From positions 1 through 36,708 of the forward strand of contig JADGIZ010000041.1 in NCBI GenBank assembly GCA_027604665.1: a stretch of 36,708 bases of DNA, written 5' to 3'. A program made the position numbers and the translations under genes. This DNA comes from Polyrhizophydium stewartii (Eukaryota; Chytridiomycota; Chytridiomycetes; Rhizophydiales). Below the pieces are notes generated by a model. It worked only from the letters and a program-made list of their open reading frames with translations, did not search any database and was not told the origin of the DNA. Below are positions 1 through 11,063 of this stretch, piece by piece. The first letter of the stretch is position 1; each line of letters opens with the position of its first letter.

Positions 1-344
1 CGTCCGGCCTGCCCGCCGCCGCCGCCGCCGCCGCCGTCCTGGCCGCTGCGCCTGCGCCTGCCACCGCCGCGCCTGCCGCCCTCGCCCGCTCCTTGCACCG
101 CTCGCGAAAGTCGCTCGTCACCCGCCCGACGCAGCCGGCCAGGTCGCTGTCGGCCTCGTCCGCCTCGCCCCCGGCGCCTGCCCAGACCGCCGCCCCTCGC
201 TCGCACGCCCGCACCGGCAGCCGCTCGCGCTTCGTGCCGCACGGCTCGCCCGTGCCGGCACAAGCCCCCGCAGTGCGCCCGCCGCCCGCGATCCGCCCGT
301 GCGCGTGCCGCCACAGCTGACCCCGCACCCGCACCCGCACCCAG
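1..344 (+). other. GC-rich upstream part of the WD40 scaffold gene; start codon not in window
   Basis: This stretch is extremely GC-rich, with a (GCC)n run near positions 15-39. It contains no ATG on the plus strand. It ends in a typical 3' splice signal: a CTGAC branch-like sequence around 317-321 followed by CAG at 342-344. The first convincing exon of the WDR62/MAPKBP1-like gene begins right after it. The region is therefore probably an upstream exon plus an intron, or 5' leader, and the real start codon lies to the left of the window. I cannot fix the donor site. Confidence 0.5.
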
Positions 345-3300
345 ATCGAGCTCGAGCTCGCCATCGGCGCGACAGCGACCCGCCCGCCCGCCGTCGCCGC
401 CTGCCCGAGCCGCGGCGTCGTCGCATACGCCGCCGGCGCCGTCGTGGTCGTTCACAGCGTGCGCTCCCGCCGCCAGACGGCCTTTGTGCATCTCGGCTCC
501 GCCCCAAGCGCCAGACAGCAGTCCGAGTCCGCCTTGCGGCCGGCGTCCGGCCTCCAGACGCTCAAGCCCATCACAAGCCTGGCGTTCGACCCCTCCGGCC
601 AGCTGCTCGCCATCGGAGAGGTGCCGCACTGCGCTCAGCTGCAGCAATCTGCTCAGAAGCTGACGGCCTCGCCAGACGGGTCACAATCCGCGCATCGCCG
701 TGTGGGACTGCGATGCTCGGGTCGTGCTTGCCGAGCTGTTCGGCCACAAGTATGGCGTCATGTGCCTCGCTTTCTCGCCCGATGCTTCCTGCATCGTGTC
801 CGTCGGCCACCCGCACGACGGCTTCGTGCACCTGTGGAACTGGCGCACGGGGCACAAGATCGCCGGCGTCCGCGTCTCCGCAAAGGCAAGTGTGCACGTC
901 CCATCAGATGCCCCCGTGAGCGCCATTCTGACGCCTGCTCGCACGCCGCCAGATCTCAAGCGTCGTCTTTGATCCCTTGGGTCGCTACTTTCTGACAGTC
1001 GGCCAGAGCCATGCCAAGTTTTGGAACTACGATGCATCACGCGTGAGACTGCGCCGGGACACCGTCTGCGGCGACCAAGCTGCCGCAAGCTCACGCTCAG
1101 CGCCGCCGCAAACTCAGTCGTCGTCTGGCAGAGGCTCTGGCATCAGCCATCTTGGCCTGCAGACCCTCGACGGGCGAAACGCCAACCTGGGCGAGTCGCG
1201 CAACAGCAACTTTGCGGATGTCTCGTCAGTCCCCTGCACCGAAAGCGACGTGTCGCCGACGGGACAGTCCTACGTCATCAGCGAAGCCGGCATCCTGAGC
1301 CACTTTGACACAACACGCTTCCTCGACAAATGGGTCGACGTCAAGGTTCGTCCACTCCACGCCCGCAATCTGCCTCTGAATGCTCGGCATCGCTCACGCT
1401 GCAGTCACGCCAACAGATGCAGTTTGCGACATGCATCGATACGTCGCCTCGCTTCATCGCATGCGGCGGCGCGCTGGGCACGATCCGGTGTGTGCCCGCC
1501 CGCTCCTGCTTTCTCCTCGCATCTCTGCCGCTGACACGGTTGATATACCTTGCAGCCTCTTCCAGCCGTTCACGTTAAAGTACATCGCAACACTGCCGCT
1601 GCCACATCCCCGGTTCGTCGACGTCGAGACTGGCTTTGAGTAAGCACCGCTCTTGCTTCGACATAAGCAAAACCGCCTGCGCTCACTCATCTTGGCACAG
1701 CACCCCCGTTGCAGGCCTGCCCAAAGAAGATTCGACTATTTTTCCTCCTGCCGTCACAGCTGTCCGGCTGCTCGAAGGCGGCAAGGACGGCGACAAGCTT
1801 GTCGCCATCTATCGCGACAACAGCTTCGTCGTCTGGGATATCTCTGTCCCAACCAACGCGCGGCCCGAGTACACCGCCCCCTTCCACAGCGGATGCGTCT
1901 GGGGCGTCGAGGCTGTCCCCGGCAGAGATTACGGAGAGGCCACGTTTGCGTCCTGCTCGACGGACGGCACTATTCGCGTCTGGTCTCTCGACATCGAGCG
2001 CAGCGCGGCCGCACCGCAGCACTTTGCACCAGAGATTCTCCAGATCGTCTACGCAGATCCACCTGCCATCGCACTCGCCGCCTCGGTGCAGCAGCAAGGT
2101 ACGCTTGCATGCTTTGCCGTTCCGCCCCGAAATCCACGCGCAGGGTATCGCGTCCGTGTCTGACAGCCTTTGGATCAGCGCCTTCGAGCCCGGATTCTCA
2201 GGATCCCAAGCACGCGCCAGACAAGACGGGCATCAGATGCCTAAAATTCACTGACGATGGCTGCTTACTGGCTGCCGGCGACCGTGGCGGAAACATCCGC
2301 GTCTTCGACTTCAATGCCGTCCAGGAAATCGCGTTTCTGCATGCACACAATGGCGAGGTCATGTGCCTCGACTTTGCGCAAGATGGTGAGGCTCTGGGCA
2401 CCGGCGCGCACAGCAAACCGCCGTTTCCTAAAGTGAGGGTTAACCAAAGCCGTGATCTCCAGACCAGCGCGCACGCACGCTCCTGGCTTCCGCGAGCCGT
2501 GATCGCCTCGTTCACATCTTCGATGCATCCAAGTCGCTCGGCAGCGGCTCGTTCAATCTGCTGCAGACGCTTTCCGACCACACATCCACAATCACGGGCT
2601 TGCAATTCACGCACAACGGAGAGCGCATCATCAGCTGCTCGGCTGACAAGTCGGTTGTGTTCAGGCACGCCGGCGCGCGCGCGGTGCGGTTCCGCGCTTG
2701 AGTGTGCCTGTTCGCTGCATCGTCTGACAATACTGCTTTTCCATCTCAGGTCGACGATCCGTTCCAAGATCCGCAGTTCACGTGCTACAACAACGTGCCA
2801 ATCCGGTCCACGGTGTACGATCTGGCCGTCGACAGGACCCACAAGCACGCCGTTGTTGTGACGCAGGACCGCAAATTTACCTTTTTTGACACAGACACGG
2901 GCAAGCAGGAGCGCATCGTCCGGCTAAGCCTCGACGGCCCGCACATTGGAGCGCCGGCAGGATCCGAGGCGCTCACGGGTGCGTCGCAGCCGCTGTCCAC
3001 GACAACGACCTCGAGCATTTTTGTCAACAAGATATGCACGGACCAGAGCGGGCTCTTTCTCGCCGCCGCATCGTCGGACAAGTGCGTGCGCATCTTCGAC
3101 TTTCTCACGGGCGTCTGCCTGGGCCGCGCTCCAGGCCATGGCGATCTTATCACCGGCCTTGCCTTCATTGACGGCGGCCGGCGGCTTGTCTCGTGCGGAG
3201 CAGACGGATGCATCTTTGTCTGGCGCGTGAGCGACGAGATCCAGCAGCGCATGCTGCACGGCCAGCTCACGTCGGCTGTCTCGGGAGCTCGCTATCCGCT

Positions 3301-4891
3301 GCAGTCGTCCTCGGGCGCTTCGTCGCCGGTCTCTTACACGTCAACAGCAGTTCCGCCGACGTTTGGGGGATTGCGTCCCGCAGCCGCGTCGGCGACGGAC
3401 AGCAGGGCGTCGACACCGCTGCAGTTGTGGCAGGGCGGGCGGAACCAGGCATGGCCGCCATCCAGCCCCGGCTCGTCTCCGGATATTGTGACCGGCGCGC
3501 GATCCTCCTCTGCGGCGTCGCCATCGAGTGCCCCGCTGTCGATCGCGCCATCGAGCAACTTTGATTTTGGATTCGACGAGCGCCACCTGCCCTCCTGGGC
3601 AAGGTCTGCGAGACAGAGCACCAATGGCAGCAGCGTCGCGCCGAGCGAGTCGGCCGAGGTCGAGCGCGCTGCGATCCCAATCAGGGGACCCTGGGCTCAG
3701 GTGCGTGTCTCGCCGGTTGTGCTGCCAGCGATCACAGCTTTATTGAGTCACTGACACTTTTGGCCTCCTCTCGCCCGATCCATCGCAGCGGCTCGATGGC
3801 GGCGGCGTTGTCCTGCACACGGACGATCCAAGCGGCGAGCCCGTGGTCGCAAAGACTGACAGCATCATGCTCCGGCGGCGGTACTCGATCGAGAGCCAGT
3901 CGGCATCGCCTGTCAAGCGCATCGCCGTCTCGCCAGTGCGTCCAAGCTTGACTCCCTTGCGCGCGGCCCTCTCGCCTTCGCGGCAGCCGCATCTGGCGCC
4001 GTCCTCGCAAGCGAAGCCTGCCTCGCCGTTCCGCAAGAAGGCGTCTCACCTGCGGGCAGAATCGCCGCTCCCTCCGCCGCCGGCACACCCTCCGCCGCCT
4101 CCGCCGCCCCCATCTGGGCCTGCTCTCGGCAGCGCCATCTTTTCGAGCCCCGAGGTGCACGTTGTGGTGCATCCGACAGGCTCCATCGCCGACACCATCG
4201 AGGACGACGCAGATGAGGAAGCTGCCGGACCTGAGCCTCAAACCGGCCAAGTGAAACTTCCCAGCAACCCCAGCGGACCTCGGGCGGCCGATGGCACGTT
4301 GTCTGGTGGCCGCGGAAGCAGCGATGGCAGCGACGAGGACGGCGAGGAGTCGGCGTTTGTGCGAGCAACGGGGCAGTCCAGCTTCGAAGCTTATCTGCTT
4401 GAGTCGTCGACGCCAGACTCGCCGACACGCCCAGACTCGCGCCAAAGCCTCTCGTCCCAGTTTCTGTCGCCGAGGGGCGGTCGTGGCAACAGCGCGCGCG
4501 GTCTGATGCGGTCTCTGATGGCCCAGTCGAGCGGCTCGTCGCCCGTGGCACTCAGCGAGACGGCCACGTCGACGAGCGTCACACCGCAGCAGCAGCCATC
4601 TGCGCCAACCGTGCCGAGTGTCGACGATCTCACTGCTCGGCTCGCTTCTCTTGAATCCTTGCGGATCGGACTCCCACGGCGGCCGCCTGTCCCCGCCGAA
4701 GCATCAGTCCGCGACAGCACTTTGGCAGGCCCACTCGCGAGCTTGGACAAGGATCCCGCCGCATCGCAGTCACCGAGCCTGAGCGATTCGGCCGATGAGA
4801 CACCGCGGCAGCAGCCACTCGTGGCGCCACCGTACACACCAGCATCGCCGACAGGCAATGCCCAGCGCCTTCGTCAGGTTCCGCAGCAGCA

Positions 4892-4924
<33 letters not shown>

Positions 4925-5261
4925 ATCACAGCAGCCCCCGCGGCCCCAGGCCGTCGACAACCTCGCCCGATCGGTCGAGTACAACGAGGCTCTGCTCAAT
5001 CAAGTGCTCTCGCCTGCGAGTCTCTTCAGACAAGATACCCTCGGCTCGGATCTCGTCATGTTCAAGCAGCTTGCGGACCGGCTTGCTGCCAAGCTGCTCG
5101 ACGCCAGCTCCGTCGGCCCTCAGACGTCGCTGCGCGAGGTGTACGATTCGATGCGGTACGTGCACACCATCACCTCGCACGCGCTCGCGGCCGTCGGCGA
5201 CAAGATCCAGGCCATACAACAGCAGCAGAAACAGCAGCAGCAGCAGCATTCGGACCCTTAG
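345..5261 (+). CDS. WDR62/MAPKBP1-like WD40 scaffold protein (5' partial)
   Basis: Ten exons can be joined: 345-620, 676-885, 953-1345, 1405-1487, 1556-1639, 1701-2098, 2179-2385, 2463-2683, 2750-3700 and 3789-5261. They give 1431 visible residues in one frame, close to animal WDR62 and MAPKBP1 (about 1500). The first ~800 residues form tandem WD40 repeats in the family's order, for example [41 protein letters not shown] and [17 protein letters not shown]. The remainder is Ser/Pro-rich and disordered, with a glutamine tract (4884-4934), a second one near 5218-5248 and a short helical C-terminal segment (about 4950-5210). Family members scaffold JNK signalling and act at spindle poles and centrosomes; the role in a fungus is inference. 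Intron 886-952 appears to be GC-AG. Between 1040 and 1130 I saw no clear intron and read through. Confidence 0.85.
886..952 (+). other. GC-AG intron in the WD40 scaffold gene
   Basis: The exon before it ends in codon AAG at 883-885, and the next exon resumes in frame at 953 ([17 protein letters not shown]). The donor reads GCAAGT, the usual form of the non-canonical GC-AG class, and a CTGAC branch-like element lies shortly before the CAG acceptor. No GT donor in this stretch gives a compatible phase. Confidence 0.65.
4884..4934 (+). repeat. CAG/CAA repeat encoding a polyglutamine tract
   Basis: An almost pure run of CAG with one CAA encodes about fifteen glutamines, then Ser and two more Gln. 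It lies in the disordered tail of the WD40 scaffold. A shorter Gln-rich run (about 5218-5248) lies just before the stop codon. Both are in frame and likely length-variable. Confidence 0.9.
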
Positions 5262-5307
5262 ATGCTCACCTGCTGTGCCTTGCGGCAGCCGCATCTGCTG
5301 AAGCAAG

Positions 5308-5313
5308 AATAAA
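5308..5313 (+). terminator. AATAAA poly(A) signal of the WD40 scaffold gene
   Basis: A canonical AATAAA lies 47 bases after the plus-strand stop at 5259-5261, within the 79-base gap between two convergent stop codons. It lies only about 30 bases from the end of the minus-strand MCM10 CDS, so the two 3' UTRs probably overlap. Confidence 0.6.
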
Positions 5314-5340
5314 AGGTCACGAGCTCGCTCTTGCGAGTTG

Positions 5341-7881
5341 TCATATTATATTCAGCTCCACGTCGCTGTCCGAGTCGTCGCGAGTCGCCGGCGCGCTTCG
5401 CTTGGCGCCCGACGCGCTGTGCCGCGAGGGCGAATGCGAATCGGCGCGCTCGAGCCCGCGTGGCGACTCGGATCCGCGCGCAGCGGACAAGCTGCGCACA
5501 AGCGACCGCGACGGCGTCAAGTCGCCCTTGCCGGCAATAAAGTCGTGGACGCGCGCTGCCTTGGGCGTCGTCGAGGGGCTGCGCTGTTTCGTGCTGTCGT
5601 TGGCTAGCGGGTTGCCGCCCATCAGCATGATCGCCGTGCGGCTGAAGAGCGGCTGGTCCGCAACCTCTGCGAGACGCTCGGGTCAGCTCGCGTGGGGTTT
5701 GGTGAGCGACAATCCTTTGCGTTGGGCTCAACTGGCAGCTGGCTCGGGAATCTTGTGCGCCGCACGCAGGTACCGCGCTCCAACGGACTTGCCCGCCGCC
5801 AGCTCGGCTCTGTATAACAGCGCGGCTTGCGATCGTCAGCGACGATGCTTTCAAAGCCACACCAGTGAGCAGCACGGGACAACACCCACATTTTCCGGAG
5901 GTTTGCTTCGTCCTGTGCCGTCAGAGGGTCGTCTGGCCTGTTCGGCTCGATCAGCTTAATATCCTGTCCTTGCGTCGAGATGGTCACTCCGTCAACCTTG
6001 AACGTGCCGTCGACGTTAACGCGCCGCTTTCTCTCCTCGGCGAGCACGCTCGGGTTGCCCAGGTGCAGGCCGGACGTCCTGCGAGCGACACACTGCGCAT
6101 CAGCGACTTCGCAGGGCAACCGGTTGTAATTGAGACTGGCCGAGCACCAACCCGGCCGCAAGCTCCTGGCGTCCGATCCTAGCGGCCCGAAGCGCGCCAA
6201 CCGTGTGCTCGGTGCAATACTGACCCCTGCGTCTGGGAAGAAAGCAGTGTCAGCGATGACCAAGCAAGCTGAACTCTGAAGATGCAGCAGAGGCGAAGTG
6301 TCGGCAACGCACACGTCGATGGGCAGCTGGCACGGATTCTTGTCTCTTCGGATGCCTTGGCATGTGCCCAAATCGACGGCATCGCCAATCTTCATCCACT
6401 TGAGCGGGTTATCGAGCTCGATCGAGACCTGCGTTTGTTTCTGTCGCGGCAGGCGGCGAGTCAGCAGCGTCGACAAAACATGCCGGCGGCGACAGCGCAA
6501 TCGTCAAAGCGAACGCAAAACAACGCACTTCCAAAGGTGCCATGATCTTTGGATTGAGCACGGCAACAACGCTGCCGACTTTCTCCTTCCAGTGTGCTTC
6601 AAATGACTCCCTGAACATGAACAGGTTGATCGAGTTGCCGGCAAGATCGCATATGCGCATCATGACAAAGCTGGAGCCATTCTTTGCGATCTTGTTTTCA
6701 GACTTTGACCAGATCACGCCAATCATGACCCAGTCCTGCTCCACATCCTCCCGCATCAGTCCCGCGCCGACGCTCTTGATGGATACCACCTGACGGTTGA
6801 GCATGCGCTGGTCAAGCATCTCGGCGGTGACGATTCGGTTTCTGTGCCAGAATCGTGTACGCTGGATGAGCAAAAGGGCAAGACTCGGAGGCACAGCACG
6901 CAGTCGGAACTCACTTGATGCGAATGCCTGTGCGCGGCTCCGTCTCGACGTCCGGAGGGTCCTGCCGCACAAACTCGGGTTTGACGACAACGGGTCGTGG
7001 CTCGGCTGCTCTCGGAAGCTGAACCTTGACCGTCTGTATCCGCGCCAATCTTGCTGCGGCCTCTCGTGCAGATTCGTCGCCGAGAAGCGCAGCCGTGCTG
7101 ACGGTCGTGCTGGCCTTGTATCCAGACGAGATGCTGCCGCCGGCATGCTGCGGCTTCGACTTTGCCAGCAGATTCGGGGCCGAGGCGGGCTGCGTGCGCT
7201 GTCGCTTTGCCGATGAGGTGGGCCTGTCGAGGCCCAGATGCTCTTCTGCGAATGCGACTGCATTCGGTGTGTCACCAAACCAGCGCATGCTCAATGGCCA
7301 GCAACGTCGTCCGTCGCTCACCGGCTTCGTGCTCTAGCTGCGCTATCTCGGCCTTGAGCGCCTCCATCTCGCTGCGCTTGCGCTTGAGTCGCCGCTGCAA
7401 CTCAGCTTGCTTGACCAGCGCCTCCTTGCGCCGCTGCAGGTGCTGAGCTGGCCAAGGCACGGCGGGTCAGTCGGGTGTGCCTGCGACTTGCCCTCGAACT
7501 GGGCTGGGTGTTCAACACACCTTGGACATCGAGCTCGGCCTCTTGGGCTCCGAGCGCCGCCAGCTCGGCGTCCAGGGAGCAAGGCTCCGGCTCTGCTGGT
7601 GCATCATGCGTCGTGCTGGCTGTCTCGCTCTCTGCTGCGGCTGCCGCAGAGCGGGGCTCGCAGTCGGCGGGCATTCCGCTCGCGGCGATGCCGACAAGGG
7701 GATCGTCCTCGCCGCCAGCTGGCCCCTCCTTGCCGCAGGGCTCCATGTGGTTATCCCCTTCATGGCCCGCCTCGACATGGGACTCGCTGTAGCACGCCTC
7801 TGCAGGCTGCCCATCGGCGCCGCCGTGCCCAGCAGCGTCTGCCCCGTCGCCGTCGCGGGCGGGACCGGCGCGATCGGACAT
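5341..7881 (-). CDS. MCM10: DNA replication factor Mcm10
   Basis: Mcm10 binds the CMG helicase, single-stranded DNA and polymerase alpha/PCNA at replication origins and forks in the nucleus. Nine exons (7881-7521, 7447-7322, 7245-6915, 6841-6529, 6428-6313, 6226-6152, 6078-5890, 5809-5733, 5666-5341) join into 637 residues. Residues ~1-120 are acidic and disordered. Exon 2 encodes a basic coiled coil (~121-162). The OB fold spans ~273-377 (DWVMIGVIWSKS, FEAHWKEKVGSVVAVLNPKI). A CCCH zinc finger follows, with C400, C410, C420 and H423 (C-x9-C-x9-C-x2-H). Downstream AAGKSVGARYLRAAHK and AARVHDFIAGKGD fit the family's conserved core, and the tail ends acidic (DDSDSDVELNII). The start is the first ATG in an open exon. 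The whole-helicase-binding C-terminal zinc domain of animal Mcm10 is absent, as expected for fungi. Confidence 0.88.
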
Positions 7882-7960
7882 GTCCGGAAACCTGATCTTT
7901 CAATCCGCGAGCCGCTTTGGGGCGACCGCACCCAGGCGGCGGCGCAGCTTGGATCTCGAT

Positions 7961-7988
7961 CACACACGCACACACGCACACGGGCACA
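7961..7988. repeat. short CA/TG microsatellite upstream of MCM10
   Basis: An imperfect CACACACG repeat lies in the 127-base gap between the ODAD2 stop (8009) and the MCM10 start (7881). It probably lies in the MCM10 promoter or 5' UTR. No other element is recognisable there. Confidence 0.6.
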
Positions 7989-8008
7989 TGGCCGCCCAAT
8001 CCGCCCCG

Positions 8009-11000
8009 TCAGCTCAGATTGGCCTTCTCGCTCGCCAGCGCCAGCCGGCGGATGTTGCCGATGGTGCCCGCCGCGGCCTCCTGCAGCGCCGCGTCCGACG
8101 AGCCGACCATCCCAAGCAGGAGCTGCACAACGCCGTGCTCGTGCATCGTGATGCAGTTGTCCGCTGTTTGCATGCAAGTCAGCGCTCGAAATCACCCAGC
8201 CAGCCTCTCCTTGGCCCACACAACTCACGATCCATCGACAGCTGGTGCAAGGCCCGCGCGGTCGAGCGGTGCACCTCCTCGTCGGGCGACTTGAGATACT
8301 TGACCAGCGGCGCCACCGCCGACGCCGACCCAAACGCCACGCGGTTGTTGCCCCAGTGGCAGCAGCGGGCAATCGCCTCGGCCAGGTGCTTGCGCAGCTT
8401 GTCGTTGCGGGTGTTGGTGAGCTTGCCCAGCATCGGCACCACGCCGTGGTCCGTGATCACGGCCAGGTTCTCCTCTGCACACTGTGTCAGCGCATCGTCT
8501 CGCCTGCAAGCAACTTGCGATCCGTGCCGCTGCTGGCGCTGACGCACCATCCTTGGCAATATTGGCGAGGGCGGCGCACACGCTCGCAAGCACCTCGGTG
8601 TTCTCAGACTTGAGGAGCGACACAATCAGCTCAAGACCGCCAACGAACGAGCGCACCATCTCGCCCGCTTCCTTGGCTGGATACTCGAGCAGTCAGCAGC
8701 ATGATCGCAAATCTGCGAGGGTGCCGCGCGGCGCAGTACCATGCTCAATGCACGGCGAGATGGCCCAAGCGGCCGACGCTTGGACCATTGGGTTGGGCGA
8801 CTTGAGCAGCGACCACAGCAGGCGCACTCCGTCAAGGCGGTCAATGACGGCCATGCTGTCGGCTGCCATGCCTGGTTAGCCTCCGATCTGTCGCTGCGTC
8901 TGTTATCCAAGCCGGCAGATACCGTCAAGCGCCGACGCGCCGACCGCCGTCGTTACGTTGACCAGAAGTGCCTGGTTTGTGCCTGTCAGCAGGTTGACCA
9001 GCGGCGTGATGCCGCCGCTCTCTCGAATGCCCTGGCGGCCCTCGGCTTTGTAAGACCAGCATGGAGGTATTTCTTCGTGTCAGCAACAGCGCATCTGGGT
9101 TGCTTTCAGCGATGCAACGCTCACGTGTCTGTGCGCATGCACCAAGCGCGCCGACAACGTTGACGAGCACATCCTCGGGCTGGTTCTCCATCAGACCAAC
9201 AAGCTTCTTGATCGTGTTGAGCTTGTTGAGCGCCGCCACGTTCTCGACTGGGTCCGAGACAAACGTCAGCACGCTTTTGTAAGAAGCAGCTGAACACGCA
9301 CCCCGGCACTCACGGTTTCGCGCGCACTTCCACACGGCGCCGGTCGCGGCAACGAGCAAGTCCTTGTTGGCGACATTGTCCAGCAAGCTCACGAGCGGCG
9401 TGAGCCCGTTGTACTGGCGCACAAGCACGCGCGTCTCGTCCTCCTCGGCGCACTTGAAGATGGCGCTTGCGCAGTGCGTCTGGAGCTCCTCGTTCTTGCT
9501 CGAGAGGTTCTCGACAAGGAACTTGATCATGCCAGACGAGCGGATCGCAAGGCGGTAGTGCTCTGGCAGCGTCGACAGCATGGCTGTCAGCATTCAAACC
9601 GATCGGGCACTGCGTGAGTGCCGCCGAGTCGCACCGTCCGATGCGCATTCCTGCAGGATGCCGACAACGGGGATCAGCAGTTTCTCGTTTTGCGACTCGA
9701 GCAGGTTGGCGAGTAGCGGAATCGAGCCGGCCGCTTGGATCGCCTCCTTGTTTTTGGCTGCAGCGGGAAACTGGTCATCCTCTGCGTTCGGGCTCCTCAT
9801 CTCCACCACAGCGCACGGTGCTCACAGCTCTTGCTACATGTGGCGAGTGCCAGCGCGCCGGAGATGGCTACACGCTCCTCTGGCGACCCGGGCTTCGCCT
9901 TGAGCAGCCGCACCAGCTTGCGGATACCTCCGTAGCGACGGACAGAGCGTCGGTTGCGTGCTGCGTGTCGCACCACCGCGCGTCAGCAGGCGAGATCTGT
10001 CCGTAAGCTGGCAGCGGGAAACAGGACCCAATGAGCTGTACCGTTTTTGGCGCAATGCGCAATGGTCTCGGCCGCAAGGCACTTGAGCTCTTCGTCGCTG
10101 TCGCGCAGAAGCTCGACAAGCGGCTGCATGCCGTCAAGATCGGCTATTGCTGATCGGATTTGCACTGCATTGATTGAATGTGCGTGTGAGCACAGCCGAA
10201 AGCAGCGCGAATCCATGTCCTGCGTATGTACCGTTTTCTGAGACTTCCTTGAGGATCTTGAGCGCGCCAATCTTGCACTTGGGGTCGTCGGTATCCAGCA
10301 GGTTCACGAGTGTCTCGAGGCCCCCGACATCGCGGATCGCGGTTTGATTGAACTCTGCAATGTCCGAGAGCGTTGTCAGCTCCCGCGTCTGGAGAGGCTC
10401 GACCGGGTGTTCATACCATTTGCAAGATCAAAGTCGCGGAGCGAGCAAATGGCGATGATTGTCGCCGTCTGGTTGCCCGACCGCAGGTACTTGACGAGCT
10501 TTTGGATTTGATAGTACTCTGCTGGCAGCTCGGCTGCAGGGAGCGGTCAACAGAAGCCTGTATATGATTTGATTTAGCGATCGCAAAGGCACGCTTACAG
10601 TTGTCCTGGCGCTTCTCCTGCTGCTCCTCCTCAGATGACACTTCTGCGAAACCCGGGCGCCGCCAGTCAGTGCCAAAGAAATGCAAGCGCGGCCGCTGGG
10701 CGCCAAGTCACATACCAGAGTCGCTGTCTTCAAAGTCTTCTTCGTCGAAGCTTGCTGACTTGTAAAGCCGCTTCTTGGACGAGTTTCCGCGGTTCTTCTT
10801 TTCGGCCGATCCTTTCTTCATGCGCGACTTTCCAGGACTCTTTGAGTCCTCGGCCGTCAGACCCAGTGCCCTGACACGCAGCGATTGCCAACGGCGTCAA
10901 GAGTCAGTCGCAGCTCGCTCTCACTGCGAACATCTAAATGCCGCGGCGCACCTCCATTTGAGGGACGGCTCAACCGAGTGCTGCGTCTTGGCCTGGTTCT

Positions 11001-11031
11001 TGGCCCTGGGATCACCGGCCGCGTCAGCCAT
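8009..11031 (-). CDS. ODAD2: Outer dynein arm docking complex subunit, ARMC4/ODAD2
   Basis: This armadillo-repeat protein anchors outer dynein arms to axonemal doublet microtubules. About fifteen exons can be followed, beginning 11031-10952, 10870-10716 and 10643-10599. Lines matching animal ARMC4 nearly word for word include [101 protein letters not shown] and [16 protein letters not shown]. The C-terminus [13 protein letters not shown] also matches. The Lys/Ser/Glu-rich N-terminus ahead of the repeats is short, so the protein is clearly smaller than the ~1040-residue human one and lacks most of its N-terminal half. The start ATG lies 32 bases after the neighbouring stop codon. The gene marks a motile flagellum with outer dynein arms. 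Exact borders of the middle exons are less certain than the identity. Confidence 0.9.
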
Positions 11032-11063
11032 CTGGGCGTCATTCCCGATGGGGAAACTGAGCC

